Shown piece by piece: positions 10,358-21,681 of a stretch of DNA of 64,000 bases. Origin of the DNA: Ascarosepion bandense (taxonomy: Eukaryota > Mollusca > Cephalopoda > Sepiida > Sepiidae); NCBI GenBank assembly GCA_037127315.1, contig JBBBDQ010001156.1:350001-414000 (forward strand). Reading direction: 5' to 3'. The stretch's first letter is position 1. Each line of letters starts with the position of its first letter. A program made the translations under genes and the position numbers. Under the pieces are notes generated by a model, which ran no database searches, was not told the DNA's origin, and worked only from the letters and a program-made list of their open reading frames with translations.

Positions 10358-10449
10358 GTTTGATTTCTTTAAGAGTCTATAGGATATCATATGTCAGGAA
10401 AGAGTTTGATTTCTTTAAGAGTCTATAGGATATCATATGTCAGGAAAGA
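10358..10449 (+). repeat. 46-bp tandem duplication
   Basis: The segment GTTTGATTTCTTTAAGAGTC...GTCAGGAAAGA is present twice in direct succession and is identical in both copies. Confidence 0.92.
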
Positions 10450-10461
10450 GTTGTATTGTTG

Positions 10462-10659
10462 TTAACCCTCTAGGGCCATTCGTATCATATTAGTGGGGGA
10501 TCTGTTTATTACTTCATAACAATATAAAACTGATCCCCCACTTTATGCCCAGTATAAGCCTTAACCCTCTAGGGCCATTTGTATCATATTAGTGGGGGAT
10601 CTGTTTATTACTTCATAACAATATAGAACTGATCCCCCACTTTATGCCCAGTAGAAGCC
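10462..10659 (+). repeat. Two 99-bp TTAA-bounded units (piggyBac-type ends)
   Basis: Units at 10,462-10,560 and 10,561-10,659 both begin TTAACCCTCTAGGGCCAT, the same terminus as the MITE that follows directly at 10,660. Each unit holds an internal inverted repeat, AGTGGGGGATC to GATCCCCCACT. A fragment of the unit in reverse orientation lies at 33,810-33,865 inside a SINE. The units look like a nested or recombined MITE derivative. Confidence 0.85.
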
Positions 10660-10888
10660 TTAACCCTCTAGGGCCATTCGTATCATATTTGATACAGTAT
10701 GAAAACAAGCCTTGAAAGAAATATTTTCCTGAAAAGTTTTTAAGAGAAATATTTCATAAATTTCAAATGAAAGCAGTACTGACCGCTCAGTCAATGAATA
10801 CCAAATGTTTCCTTATAGGGAAATACCAAATGTTTCCTTATAGAGAAATACTGTATCAAATATGATACGAATGGCCCTAGAGGGTTAA
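10660..10888. mobile_element. piggyBac-type MITE
   Basis: A 229-bp element with perfect 41-bp terminal inverted repeats starting TTAACCCTCTAGGGCCATTC at 10,660 and its complement ending at 10,888. TTAA at both ends is the piggyBac target site, and CCCT-starting termini are usual in that superfamily. The interior, about 147 bp, is non-coding and includes a 22-bp direct duplication of ATACCAAATGTTTCCTTATA. It would need a transposase from elsewhere. Confidence 0.85.
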
Positions 10889-10984
10889 TTTTCATATAAA
10901 TAGGTATTGCGGGTATTCTTAAATATAGAAATAGATTACTGTTATTTTTCTTTAAAACTTTCATAGGGTTTTATTTTTGTTTGG

Positions 10985-11115
10985 GGTTTCACTATATGCC
11001 CACAAGTGGCTAACAGGTGTAACAATCCCGTATCAGGGTGGACCTGGGAATAACAGAATTTAAGAGGTGATTCTACGCTCCCCAAAACCTTTATTCTCCC
11101 GATCAGAGTCCTTGC
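10985..11115 (-). repeat. Family D repeat fragment
   Basis: The complement matches 24,770-24,910 and 63,345-63,485. Shared blocks include the GGGAGAATAAAGG region, the AATC(A)CCTCTTAA-TTCTGTT segment, CCCAGGTCCACCCTGA and GGGCATATAGTGA. It is non-coding and truncated compared with the two ~510-bp copies. Confidence 0.7.
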
Positions 11116-11560
11116 TGTCGAATATAGTTTATCGTTTTATCCAGGACGTTATTGTTTCGACTTATGATTTATCGTATTAAATATACTAGACCTTATTTAT
11201 ACCTGAGATTCTCTACCAGAAACTCAACCAAATCACCTCGTTTTTAACAGGCAAGAGATGAAAAATGAATTTTTCATAACAATGTGAAGTAAAAATATTA
11301 TGGGCAGAATGAACCATTGTTAACCGCTTCAAAAGCCAGTCCGCATCGGAAGAAGTTGATACTGCGTATCTGCTGTGGTTGAAAAGGCACTGAATTATGA
11401 CCACCTTGCGTGAAATTAGACGCTAAATACCGATGAGAAATGTTCTTACATGAAACTGTTTAATGGCTGTAATGAATGAGAAGCATATGTGTTTGCTCAA
11501 TCAGAAGTTGAAATTGGTATAGCGTTGTATTCGCCCTCTCGACCTGAATTCGTAGTTTTT
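11116..11560. other. No feature recognised
   Basis: No shared repeat or coding signal. The 63-residue minus-strand ORF at 11,213-11,404 has no recognisable domain. Confidence 0.5.
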
Positions 11561-11906
11561 TTTTTTAATCGTTTCACCCCGAGCAAGGCATTCCACTGCC
11601 ACTGTAGCGTAGGGAGTTACATAGGGTCGAGGGAGTGATGGGAAAGGATGGTTAGATATAGGAAATGCTAGGAGGGATATAGAGAGGATACCGAGAATGA
11701 GGGTTGGTTAGATGGTGAGAGTGTTTGAGAGAATAGATGCAAGTTAGCGTGTTAGGAGGTGTCTATTGATCTTACATTTAAACTCCTGGAGATTGTAGCC
11801 GTCGGGGAAGCAATTGTGTGGAAGGGAATTCCACAGCCGGGAAGTACGAGAAAAGAAACTGTTGGAGTAGAAGTTGCAGTTGCATTTTATCGGCTTCACT
11901 GTAAAA
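11560..11906 (-). pseudogene. Jockey/CR1-like LINE 3' end with RT C-terminus
   Basis: On the minus strand, 11,906 down to about 11,690 encodes the terminal part of a non-LTR reverse transcriptase ORF. SRTSRLWNSLPHNCFPDGYN is the diagnostic block, followed by FKCKINRHLL. The 3' UTR ends GTGGCAGTGGAATGCCTTGC..GGGGTGAAACGATTA and an A-tail at 11,560. It is severely 5'-truncated, as is usual for LINEs. Sister copies lie at 12,398 (plus), 38,500 (plus), 42,290 (plus) and 50,812 (minus). Confidence 0.85.
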
Positions 11907-12397
11907 TGACAAGGCACATAGAAGAAGAATGATTTACTGATGAAAAATATTATTAATTAACACATACCTGATATAGAATATAGGGAGTTATATCCTTCTC
12001 AAGGGTATTTATGCGAAAGAGATTATAAGAACCTGACAGTTTACCGATTTCCAATTCCACGCTGTTATTCATCCCATCTCTCACACATTCAAGCTTACTG
12101 CAACTGGTATTTCCAAGCGATTAGTTGTCTAGGTAATGACCAGAGTTAACGATGCTTAACTTCGCTGATCTAACGGGGACTAATGTTTCGTCTCTTGGAA
12201 TTCTTTTCTCATTGAGTTTCAGAATTGAGAAAGATATTGCAAGTATGATTTTTGATTACTATTTTCATTATAACTTTTTCACTACTCACATAGTATTCTT
12301 CGCAGGAGTCGTTGAAACAACATTTCGAGTCATTTAACTGGACAATTGTTTGAACTAATCCAGTCATTCTTTTCAAATCGCACAATGAAGGCAATAC
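11907..12397. other. Mostly unrecognised; RTE-like 3' scrap at its start
   Basis: AAGGCACATAGAAGAAGAAT at 11,920 resembles the extreme 3' end of the RTE-like copy at 24,300. The rest to 12,397 has no feature that I can support. Confidence 0.4.
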
Positions 12398-13392
12398 TGA
12401 ACGGACATGCCTCCCAATAATATCACACGAACGCGGGTGTCCCGCAAGGCTCTGTTCTAAGTCCTATACTTTTCCTTATGTACATTAACAATCTCCCCAG
12501 TGTAATACGATCCCAAGTACGCAAATACGCTGACGTCACTATAGTTTATTTTGATAAAAATCTGCCGATGCCGACAAAGCAAATCTTGATGCCGTGTTTG
12601 AAAAGGACCGCCAATCAGACAATCTCTCCTACCCCCCATTAGCATAGATCAGGCTAGTCTCCCTAAAAGTAAAGCACTGCGCCCCCACGGGTTAACTCTC
12701 ACAAAAGACTTCAAATAGAATGACTATGTAGAATTCATATTTAAATCAGCTGTTAAGACGGTCGCTTCTCTGTGTAGGGCCAGGAAGTTTTTCCATTCTT
12801 AAACCATACTGCACATATAGAAATCTACCATCCGCCCATGCATTGAATACTGCTGCCATATCTGGTCGGGTATTCCTGCTATTCACCTAGGGGCCCTTGA
12901 CAAAAGTCACTTTCTCACCAGCGCTATGTGGCTTCCCTGTGTCTGTTCTACAAATACTTTCACGGCTTCTGTTCAGATGAACTTAGCTTACTGGTACACC
13001 TATATATGAATTTACTCGAGCCACAACAGTAACTAGGTCCCACATTTTTACTGTGAAACCAATAAATTTAAAGCGTCAATTCTACTTATCAGTTTCTTTT
13101 CTCGCACTTCCCGGCTGTGGAATTCCCTTCCGTTTACTCTCCATCCCGACAGCTTTAAGAAATCAAATGTAAAGTCAATAGTCATCTCCTATCTCACTCA
13201 CTTGCTTCCTCCCTTTCATGCTCCTTTCTTCGCCCACCCCACTCTCATTAGTATTCTCATCATTCTCTTACCCTCTTCCTGACACCCACTGTAACCTCTC
13301 ACTCTTTCTCTTAACTTTCAAACTATGCAACCTCCTGCTCAACAATAACAGTCAAATGCCTTGCTTGGAGCGACACGATTATAAAAAAAAAT
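12398..13392 (+). pseudogene. Jockey/CR1-like LINE, partial RT to 3' end
   Basis: Conceptual translation from about 12,420 gives NAGVPQGSVLSPILFLMYIN, the RT palm motif of Jockey/CR1-type LINEs. It is followed by KYADVTIVYFD, where the catalytic YADD has become YADV. Later frames retain LDKSHFLTSAMWLPC-like thumb sequence and a frameshifted SRTSRLWNSLP-type C-terminus near 13,090. The 3' UTR ends in ATGCCTTGCTTGGAGCGACA and an A-run at 13,382. There are many frameshifts and the lost catalytic aspartate means it is dead. It is 5'-truncated before RT motif B. Confidence 0.85.
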
Positions 13393-13414
13393 CTTCATAT
13401 ATGAAAATATTATC

Positions 13415-13705
13415 CCTCTTTCATTGCCATATTGATATTTTATGCGCCGTGTCTTTTCAAGACGGAGACGATCATGACCCTCCATATTTTCCTGCCTTTT
13501 GTAACTCTTAATAGATTTTGTTATTTCTCTCAAATCCTGTTCCTCCATCGATTTATTCAAGCAAATCAAGTACGTTACACGCTGCCTTTACCGATCTTTC
13601 TTTCCTTCAAACTGCCTTATGAGTATAAGAATTTTTAACCCTCCTTCCTCATTACACATTCCATATATTTCAACCACATCTTCATGATGCTAATTTTAAG
13701 TTTCA
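13415..13705 (-). pseudogene. RTE-like LINE 3' remnant
   Basis: The plus-strand text GAGACGATCATGACCCTCCA and CTCCTTCCTCATTACACATT matches, in the same order, the minus-strand RTE-like copies at 40,990-41,110 and 60,850-61,050. The coding strand is minus and corresponds to the FLGHxMRKEG...C-terminal region. Decayed. Confidence 0.65.
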
Positions 13706-13749
13706 TTTTTGTATCTTTTGTGTCTAAAACATCGTCGTTGCTCACGTTA

Positions 13750-13870
13750 TCCTAAACATGTTTATATATAAATGTTATATATATAAACATGTTTATATAT
13801 AAATATATATTATATATATAAATATATATTTATATATATATATAAACATGTTTATATATAAACATATTTT
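13750..13870. repeat. AT-rich palindromic repeats
   Basis: AAACATGTTTATATATAAA-type units occur four times in mixed orientation with TATATATAAATATATATT spacers. The cluster is self-complementary low-complexity DNA. Confidence 0.8.
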
Positions 13871-14590
13871 CGTAACTTTAAGTCTATTCTTCCTATTTTG
13901 CTGCTTCTTAATATTCTGCTTAGCTTTTGAAATGCATCTTAGACCATCCAACTACGTCATAGAAGCTCTTATATTAGAAAACTTCCTCAAGATTTGGAGT
14001 TCTGTATTACAAATTAAAAATTATATTACCTTTCTTTTGTCATTATTTTTCTATTTTATTGATGTTAATTATCTGAAATATATTGTTCTGTTTTTTTTTT
14101 GTTTTTTTTTGGTTGATTAGTAACTGGATTTAATATTAGTATCTCGAGGATCATATTCTATTTTACACATTTGCTTAGTATGGGAAGGACATTATTTTTT
14201 TTACTGATTAATTATTATCTATATAATTAATACTGTTTCACGTATTGCTTAGTATCTGCAAGATATTACTTTATCTGACTGATTTGCTTAGTATCTGGAA
14301 GACATTATTAATTTTTCGAATTTGTTAGTATGTGGAAGACGTTATTCCCTTTTATCGATTTTCGATGTATTTGAAAGATATTATTTTTTTATACTAATAG
14401 CTTAATATATAGAATCATGAATTAATTAATTTGACATTTATCTATTTTACTGACTGTTGTAATGATTTCCTTAGTTTCTGAAATATTTTATTTTGTTTTA
14501 TGGATTTGCTTAGTATCTAGAAGACATTATTCTGGTTTACTGATTGTCTTAGTATCTAGAGAACATTATTCTGGTTTACTGATTGGCTTA

Positions 14591-15299
14591 GTTTTCTAGA
14601 AGACATTATTCTTGTTTACTGATTGGCTTAGTATCTTGAAGACATTATTCTGGTTTACTGATTGGTTTAGTATCTAGAAAAGATCATTCTGGCTTACAGA
14701 TTAGCTTAGTTTTCTAGAAGACATGATTCTGGTTTACTGATTGGCTTAGTATCTTGAAGACATTATTCTGGTTTACTGATTGGCTTAGTATCTAGAAAAC
14801 ATCATTCTGGCTTACTGATTAGCTTAGTTTTCTAGAAGACATTATTCTGGTTTACTGATTGGCTTAGTATCTTGAAGACATTATTCTGGCTTACTGATTA
14901 GCTTAGTATCTAGAAAACATCATTCTGGCTTACTGATTAGCTTAGTTTTCTAGAAGATATTATTCTGGTTTAGTGATTGGCTTAGTATCTTGAAGACATT
15001 ATTCTGGTTTACTGATTGGCTTAGTATCTAGAAAAGATCATTCTGGCTTACTGATTAGCTTAGTTTTCAAGAAGACATTATTCTGGTTTACTGATTGGCT
15101 TAGTATCTAGAAGACATTATTCTGGTTTACTGATTGGCTTAGTATCTAGAAAACATCATTCTGGCTTACTGATTAGCTTAGTTTTCTAGAAGACATTATT
15201 CTGGTTTACTGATTGGCTTAGTATCTAGAAGACATTATTCTGGTTTACTGATTATCTTAGTATCTAGAAAACATCATTCTGGCTTACTGATTAGCTTAG
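14591..15299 (+). repeat. 118-bp higher-order repeat within the satellite
   Basis: The 40-bp variant carrying GTTTTCTAGAAGAC recurs at 14,591, 14,709, 14,827, 14,945, 15,063, 15,181 and 15,299, exactly 118 bp apart (39+40+39). Beyond 15,300 the trimer continues with interruptions of 40, 79-80 and 156 bp up to about 16,650. Confidence 0.93.
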
Positions 15300-16910
15300 T
15301 TTTCTAGAAGACATTATTCTGGTTTACTGATTGGCTTAGTATCTTGAAGACATTATTCTGGTTTACTGATTGGCTTAGTTTTCTAGAAGACATTATTCTG
15401 GTTTACTGATTAGCTTAGTTTTCTATAAGACATTATTCTGGTTTACTGATTGGCTTAGTATCTTGGAGACATTATTCTGGTTTACTGATTGGCTTAGTAT
15501 CTTGAAGACATTATTCTGGTTTACTGATTGACTTAGTATCTAGAAAACATCATTCTGGCTTACTGATTAGCTTAGTTTTCTAGAAGACATTATTCTTGTT
15601 TACTGATTGGCTTAGTATCTTGAAGACATTATTCTGGTTTACTGATTGGCTTAGTATCTAGAAAACATCATTCTGGCTTACTGATTAGCTTAGTTTTCTA
15701 GAAGACATTATTCTGGTTTACTGATTGTCTTAGTATTTAGAAAACATCATTCTGGCTTACTGAGTAGCTTAGTTTTCTAGAAGACATTATTCTGGTTTAC
15801 TGATTGGCTTAGTATCTTGAAGACATTATTCTGGTTTACTGATTGGCTTAGTATCTAGAAAACATCATTCTGGCTTACTGAGTAGCTTAGTTTTCTAGAA
15901 GACATTATTCTTGTTTACTGATTGGCTTAGTATCTTGAAGACATTATTCTGGTTTACTGATTGGCTTAGTATCTTGAAGACATTATTCTGGTTTACTGAT
16001 TGGCTTAGTATCTAGAAAACATCATTCTGGCTTACTGATTAGCTTAGTTTTCTAGAAGACATTATTCTGGTTTACTGATTGGCTTAGTATCTTGAAGACA
16101 TTATTCTGGTTTACTGATTGGCTTAGTATCTAGAAAACATCATTCTGGCTTACTGATTAGCTTAGTTTTCTAGAAGACATTATTCTGGTTTACTGATTAG
16201 CTTAGTTTTCTAGAAGACATTATTCTGGTTTACTGATTGTCTTAGTATTTAGAAAACATCATTCTGGCTTACTGATTAGCTTAGTTTTCTAGAAGACATT
16301 ATTCTGGTTTACTGATTGGCTTAGTATCTTGAAGACATTATTCTGATTTACTGATTGGCTTAGTATCTAGAAAACATCATTCTGGCTTACTGATTAGCTT
16401 AGTTTTCTAGAAGACATTATTCTAGTTTACTGATTGGCTTAGTATCTTGAAGACATTATTCTGGTTTACTGATTGGCTTAGTATCTAGAAAACATCATTC
16501 TGGCTTACTGATTAACTTAGTTTTCTAGAAGATATTATTCTGGTTTACTGATTGTCTTAGTATCTTGAAGACATTATTCTGGTTTACTGATTGGCTTAGT
16601 ATCTAGAAAACATCATTCTGGCTTACTGATTAGCTTAGTTTTCTAGAAGACATTATTCTAGTTTACTGATTGGCTTAGTATCTAGATACCATTCCGTTTT
16701 ACTGATTGGCTTGGTATCAGGAAAACATTATTTTGTTTTACTGATTGGCTTAGTATTTGCAAGACATTATTCTTGTTTAGTGATTGGCTTAGTGTGTAGA
16801 AGACATTATTTTGGTTTACTGATTGGCTTAGTTTTCTAGAAGACATTATTCTTATTTACTGATTGTCTTAGTATCTAGAGGACATTATTCTTGTTTAATA
16901 ATTGGCTTAG

Positions 16911-17545
16911 TATGTAGAAGACATTATTCTGGTGTACTGATTGGTTTAGTATTTAGAAAACAATATTCTGGTTTACTGATTAGCTTAGTATGTAGAGGAT
17001 ATTATTCTGTTGTACTGATTGGATTAGTGTCTAGAAGAGAGTATTCTTGTTTAGTGATTGGCGTAGTGTGTAGAAGACATTATTCTGGTTTACTGATTGG
17101 CTTAGTATCCAGAGGACATTATTCTTGTTTAGTGATTGGCTTAGTGTGTAGAAGACATTATTCTGGTTTACTGATTGGCTTAGTATCCAGAGGACATTAT
17201 TCTTGTTTAGTGATTGGCGTAGTGTGTAGAAGACATTATTCTGGTTTACTGATTGGCTTAGTATCCAGAGGACATTATTCTTGTTTAGTGATTGGCTTAG
17301 TGTGTAGAAGACATTATTCTGGTTTACTGATTAGCTTAGTATCCAGAGGACATTATTCTTGTTTAGTGATTGGCTTAGTATGTAGAAGACATTATTCTGG
17401 TGTACTGATTGGTTTAGTATTTAGAAAACAATATTCTGGTTTACTGATTAGCTTAGTATGTAGAGGATATTATTCTGTTGTACTGATTGGATTAGTGTCT
17501 AGAAGAGTATTCTTGTTTAGTGATTGGCGTAGTGTGTAGAAGACA
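16911..17545 (+). repeat. 468-bp (12-monomer) segmental duplication inside the satellite
   Basis: A distinctive variant run (TATGTAGAAGACATTATTCT, GGTGTACTGATTGGTTTAG, AAACAATATTC, GAGGATATTATTCTGTTG) starts at 16,911 and again at 17,379, an offset of 468 = 12 x 39. The second copy has lost two bases (AGAAGAGTATTC against AGAAGAGAGTATTC). Confidence 0.9.
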
Positions 17546-17987
17546 TTATTCTGGTTTACTGATTGGCTTAGTATCCAGAGGACATTATTCTTGTTTAGTG
17601 ATTGGCTTAGTGTGTAGAAGACATTATTCTGGTTTACTGATTGGCTTAGTATCCAGAGGACATTATTCTTGTTTAGTGATTGGCGTAGTGTGTAGAAGAC
17701 ATTATTCTGGTTTACTGATTGGCTTAGTATCCAGAGGACATTATTCTTGTTTAGTGATTGGCTTAGTGTGTAGAAGACATTATTCTGGTTTACTGATTGG
17801 CTTAGTATCCAGAGGACATTATTCTTGTTTAGTGATTGGCGTAGTGTGTAGAAGACATTATTCTGGTTTACTGATTGGCTTAGTATCCAGAGGACATTAT
17901 TCTTGTTTAGTGATTGGCTTAGTGTGTAGAAGACATTATTCTGGTTTACTGATTTGCTTAGTGTCTAGAAGACGTTATTCTGGTTAA
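17027..17987 (+). repeat. Stop-free 78-bp dimer block of the satellite
   Basis: Alternating monomers form a 78-bp dimer. As 39 is divisible by three, one frame stays open for 17,027-17,539 and, after the 2-bp deletion, another for 17,520-17,987. They encode a 26-residue repeat of the form SRGHYSCLVIGLVCRRHYSG plus LLIGLV. I regard this as a by-product of repeat length and not as a gene: there is no promoter, no flanking coding sequence, and the flanking monomers contain stops. Confidence 0.85.
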
Positions 17988-20335
17988 CTGATTGATTTAG
18001 TGTTTAGAAGACATTATTCTGGTTTTCTGATTGGCCTAGTGTTTAGAAGTCATTATTCTGGCTTACTGATTGGCTTTATATCCAGAGGACATTATTCTGG
18101 TTTACTGATTAACTTAGTATCTAGAAAACATGATGGTGGTTTCCTGATTGGCTTAGTGACTAGAAGACATTATTCTGGTTTATTGATTTGATTAGTATCT
18201 CGAGAATATTATTCTGGTTTATTGATTTGCTTAGAAAGTCATTAATCTGGTTTTTCTCATTGGCTTAGTGTTTAGAGGACATTTTCCTGGTTTACTGATT
18301 GGTTAGTATCTAGAGGACATTATTCTGGTTTACTGATTGGCTTAGTATCTAGAAGTCATTATTCTGGTTTACTGATTGATTTAAAGTCTAGATGTCAATA
18401 TTCTGGTTTACTGATTGGCTTATGATTTAGAGGAAAATATTCTGGTTTACTGATTGGCTTAGTGTCTAGATGACATTATTCTGGTTTATTGATTGGCATA
18501 GTATCTAGAAGACATTATTCTGGTTTACATATTGGCTTATAATCAAAATGCATTACTTTGTATTACATTATTCCTCTTAATGATTTGATTACTATTTGAG
18601 TGACATCATTCTATTTTACCCAATTGCTTACTATACGGAAGACATTATTCTTTTTATTGATTATTTATCATCTCTAAGATTTATCGTATTTTATTCATAG
18701 CTTAGGATCTGGAATACATTTTCCTCTTTTACAGATTTGTTAGTATCTGGAAAACATTCTTCTCATTTAGTGATTGCTTAGTATTGGAAAGAAATGAATT
18801 TGTTTTTTATTATCTGTAAGACAATATTTTGTTTTAGCTTTTAGTATCACAAAGACGATACTCTCATTTACTATGTTCTTACTATCTGAAAGACATTTTC
18901 TCTGTTTTACTGATTTGCTTAGTATGTTTGGAAGACATTATTGTCTTTACTAAATAATTATTATCTGAATACATTATTCTGTTTCTCTGATTCCTTAGTA
19001 TCATGAAGACAATATTCTATTCTAATGATTTGATTAGTACCTGGAAAATTTTCTTAACATTTTTCAGATATTTTAGTATATGGAAGACATGATTCTCTTT
19101 TATCGATTTGCTTAGTGTACTGAAATATTATTGTATTTACTGCATCTTTTGTTTCACTTATTGCTTAATATCTTGACGGTGTTAGTCTATCTTACTGATT
19201 TGCTTATTATTTTGGCAGACTTTATTTTGCCTTACTGATTTGTTTAGCATCTGTAGAACATTATTCTATCTTACTGATTTAGGCATCGTTCTGTATCTTA
19301 AAGACGTTATTGTTCTGTATTCCTTATTTGCTTAGTGTCTGAAAGACATTATTCTATTCTAATTATTTGTCTTTGTAACTGGAAGACATGATCATTTTTA
19401 CTGAATGTTTTGGGATCTGAGATACATTATGGTGTTTTATTGATTTGCGTAGTAAACGGAAGAAATTATTGTTTTATTTATTTGATTATAATCTGGAAAT
19501 CATTGTTCTATTTTCCTGATGATTAAACATGGATGTCTTCATTTTGTATTATTGATTGCTTTGAGGTGGAAGACATTATCCTGTTTTTTTTCTGATTTTC
19601 TGATTACTGGAAAACATTATTTTATTTTACTAATCTTAGGATCTTTTAAAATTTTTCTGTTTTACAAATTTGCTTAGTATCTGGAGGACATCATTCTACT
19701 TTACTAACTTTAAACATCTTGAAGACTTTAATCTGTTTTACTGCTTTGTTTAGTAATTGGAAAACGTTATTCTCTTGTAAAATTTTGCTTATTGTTTGAA
19801 AGACATTTATCCCTTTTACTGCTTTGCTTAGTATTTGTCAAACATTATTCTCTTTTAAAATTTTGGTTATTATTTAAAAGACATTATTCCCTTTTACTGA
19901 TTGCTTACAATTTAGAAGACATTATTATTTTGTAAAATTTTGCTTATTGTTTAAAAGTCATTATTCCCTTTTACTGATTTGCTTAGTATTTGAAAGACAT
20001 TATTCTGCTTATTGATTGCTAAATACCCGGAAGATTTATTCTGGTTCATTGATGCTTAGTATCTTGAAGTTTTATTCTGCGGAAGATATTTGATTTTTAC
20101 TGAATTGCTTATACATAGAATACATTATTTCGCTTTTACTTATTTGTTTATCATCTGGAAGACGTTATTCGGTTTTAAAGATTTGCTTTGTATCTCGAAG
20201 ATATTTTTTCTGATTGAGTGATTCCTTAGTATCTTCAAACATTATTCTGTTTTGCTGATTGCTCAGTATCTGTAAAACATTATTATGTTTTGTTGATTTT
20301 ATTTTGTTTCTGATGCCTGTTTCACATTTTAATCC

Positions 20336-20627
20336 TCTTGTTATCGGTTCGGAACGAGAAGTCGGGGAGCCGAGTTCGAATTCCAGCCGATTTCATTGCA
20401 TTCACTTACGCGCAAATACCCTTGGGAAAGGTATTAATCCGTCTATTCCTTCCAGTTATGGGTTAAATAACAGGACAGATTGGGTTCTATAGCCTTGGTC
20501 GGCAACCAGTCTACCGCAGAAAGCAATGCCAACCTACTACGGGATAATCTTCTGCCCAGTCAATTATGTCTCTTTCAAGACATGATCGCCCAAGCGTGAA
20601 TCACGTATGGCACTTAACTGACTGGCT
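20336..20627 (+). mobile_element. tRNA-type SINE (type I)
   Basis: It runs from GGTTCGGAACGAGAAGTCGG through the B box GAGTTCGAATTCC, the conserved body and GAATCACGTATGGCACTTAA. The tRNA A-box end is missing, so this copy is truncated at its junction with the satellite's diverged edge. It also contains the 20,259-20,492 ORF, which is a shadow. Confidence 0.9.
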
Positions 20628-21680
20628 ATTCCTTCCTTTAAAATTGGTATTCAAAATATCTTGCATTTGGACTGTTGCTCAGAGAGCAAACCTTATCAAA
20701 CCTCAAAGCTTTCTTAAAATCTTTGTCATTCGTTTGCGAGCATTTTTCTATTGATATCCAAAGGAAATAGTTTATTTACTAGTTATTTGAACATATCTGC
20801 GTGCAAATGCGTTCATTCTGCCTGTGCCGGAAACGTTATTTTGCGCATGCTTATGTTTTCTTCCTGATGATATACTTCCGCCGATTGTACTAAGTTTCAG
20901 AGATGTAACTTTGTCCTTATCTTTCTTTGTAAGGATTCATGTGATGTAAAAGCCAATGCCGTGAAATGTCAATCATAATCAGAGGCATTCGTATCGCTGA
21001 ATCACACACGTTTGTTTTTGTTCATTTGTTTATTTATGTCTACTGAAAATATGTAGACTTTACCATTTTAATTACGTACATGTGCCTATCGCGCTAGAAG
21101 AAGCAAAAACAGATAAAATTGTGTATCCGTATTCTAATTATTTCCTATAGCACGCAAAGAGGCTAATTTATATCATTCAATGAAAGAAAAAACAGATGAA
21201 GAAAATGAACTAGATACATGATATTCGTATCAAATCTATAACGACTTCTTTTTTAATAATTTCACCGCAAACACGCCAATAAAGTCACTAAGACACAAAG
21301 AGTTACTGATTGGGAACGAACAAAAATAAAAATGAAATTTTATTAAGGAAGAAGAACAATCAAAAAAGAGGAATCAAGAAGTGAGTAGATATCGATTTGT
21401 AATACAACTAAATTTTTAAAGATCAAAGTTCGTTGCATAACGAAAAGCGAAATAGAGTTCCACAAGCTAGAAAAGAAACTGCATAAAACTTATGGTTTGT
21501 ACGGTTGCATCTAACCAATTCAAATGTAAATTGATGAGACCATGTTGCCGATATATTAGACTGTTTAAATTAATAAATTCTTGGTGGCATTGAGGAATGC
21601 ACAGTAGAATAATTACCATGAAAATATTTACGGAAGAGTTACATTACGGAGGTGGGAAAGTGACTGAGTGTTATTAAGAA
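20628..21680. other. No feature recognised
   Basis: About 1 kb of AT-rich sequence. No coding remnant, terminal repeat or shared block is evident. Confidence 0.5.
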
Positions 21681-21681
21681 T

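Larger units (their letters stand above)
14110..20310 (+). repeat. ~6.2-kb satellite array of a 39-bp monomer
   Basis: The monomer is TTCTGGTTTACTGATTGGCT followed by TAGTATCTAGAAGACATTA. The centre (14,500-18,540) is well conserved and both flanks (14,110-14,500 and 18,540-20,310) are increasingly diverged, as expected when unequal exchange homogenises the middle of an array. Variant monomers (GTTTTCTAG 40-mer, AAACATCATTCTGGC, CCAGAGGACATTATTCTTG) form higher-order units. I see no inserted transposon inside the array. Confidence 0.97.

Noticed and set aside
17027..17987. Repeat protein gene
   Set aside because: The frame is open only because the satellite monomer is a multiple of three; flanking monomers have stops and there is no gene structure.
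14110..20310. CRISPR array
   Set aside because: Repeats are contiguous with no unique spacers, and the surrounding sequence is eukaryotic.
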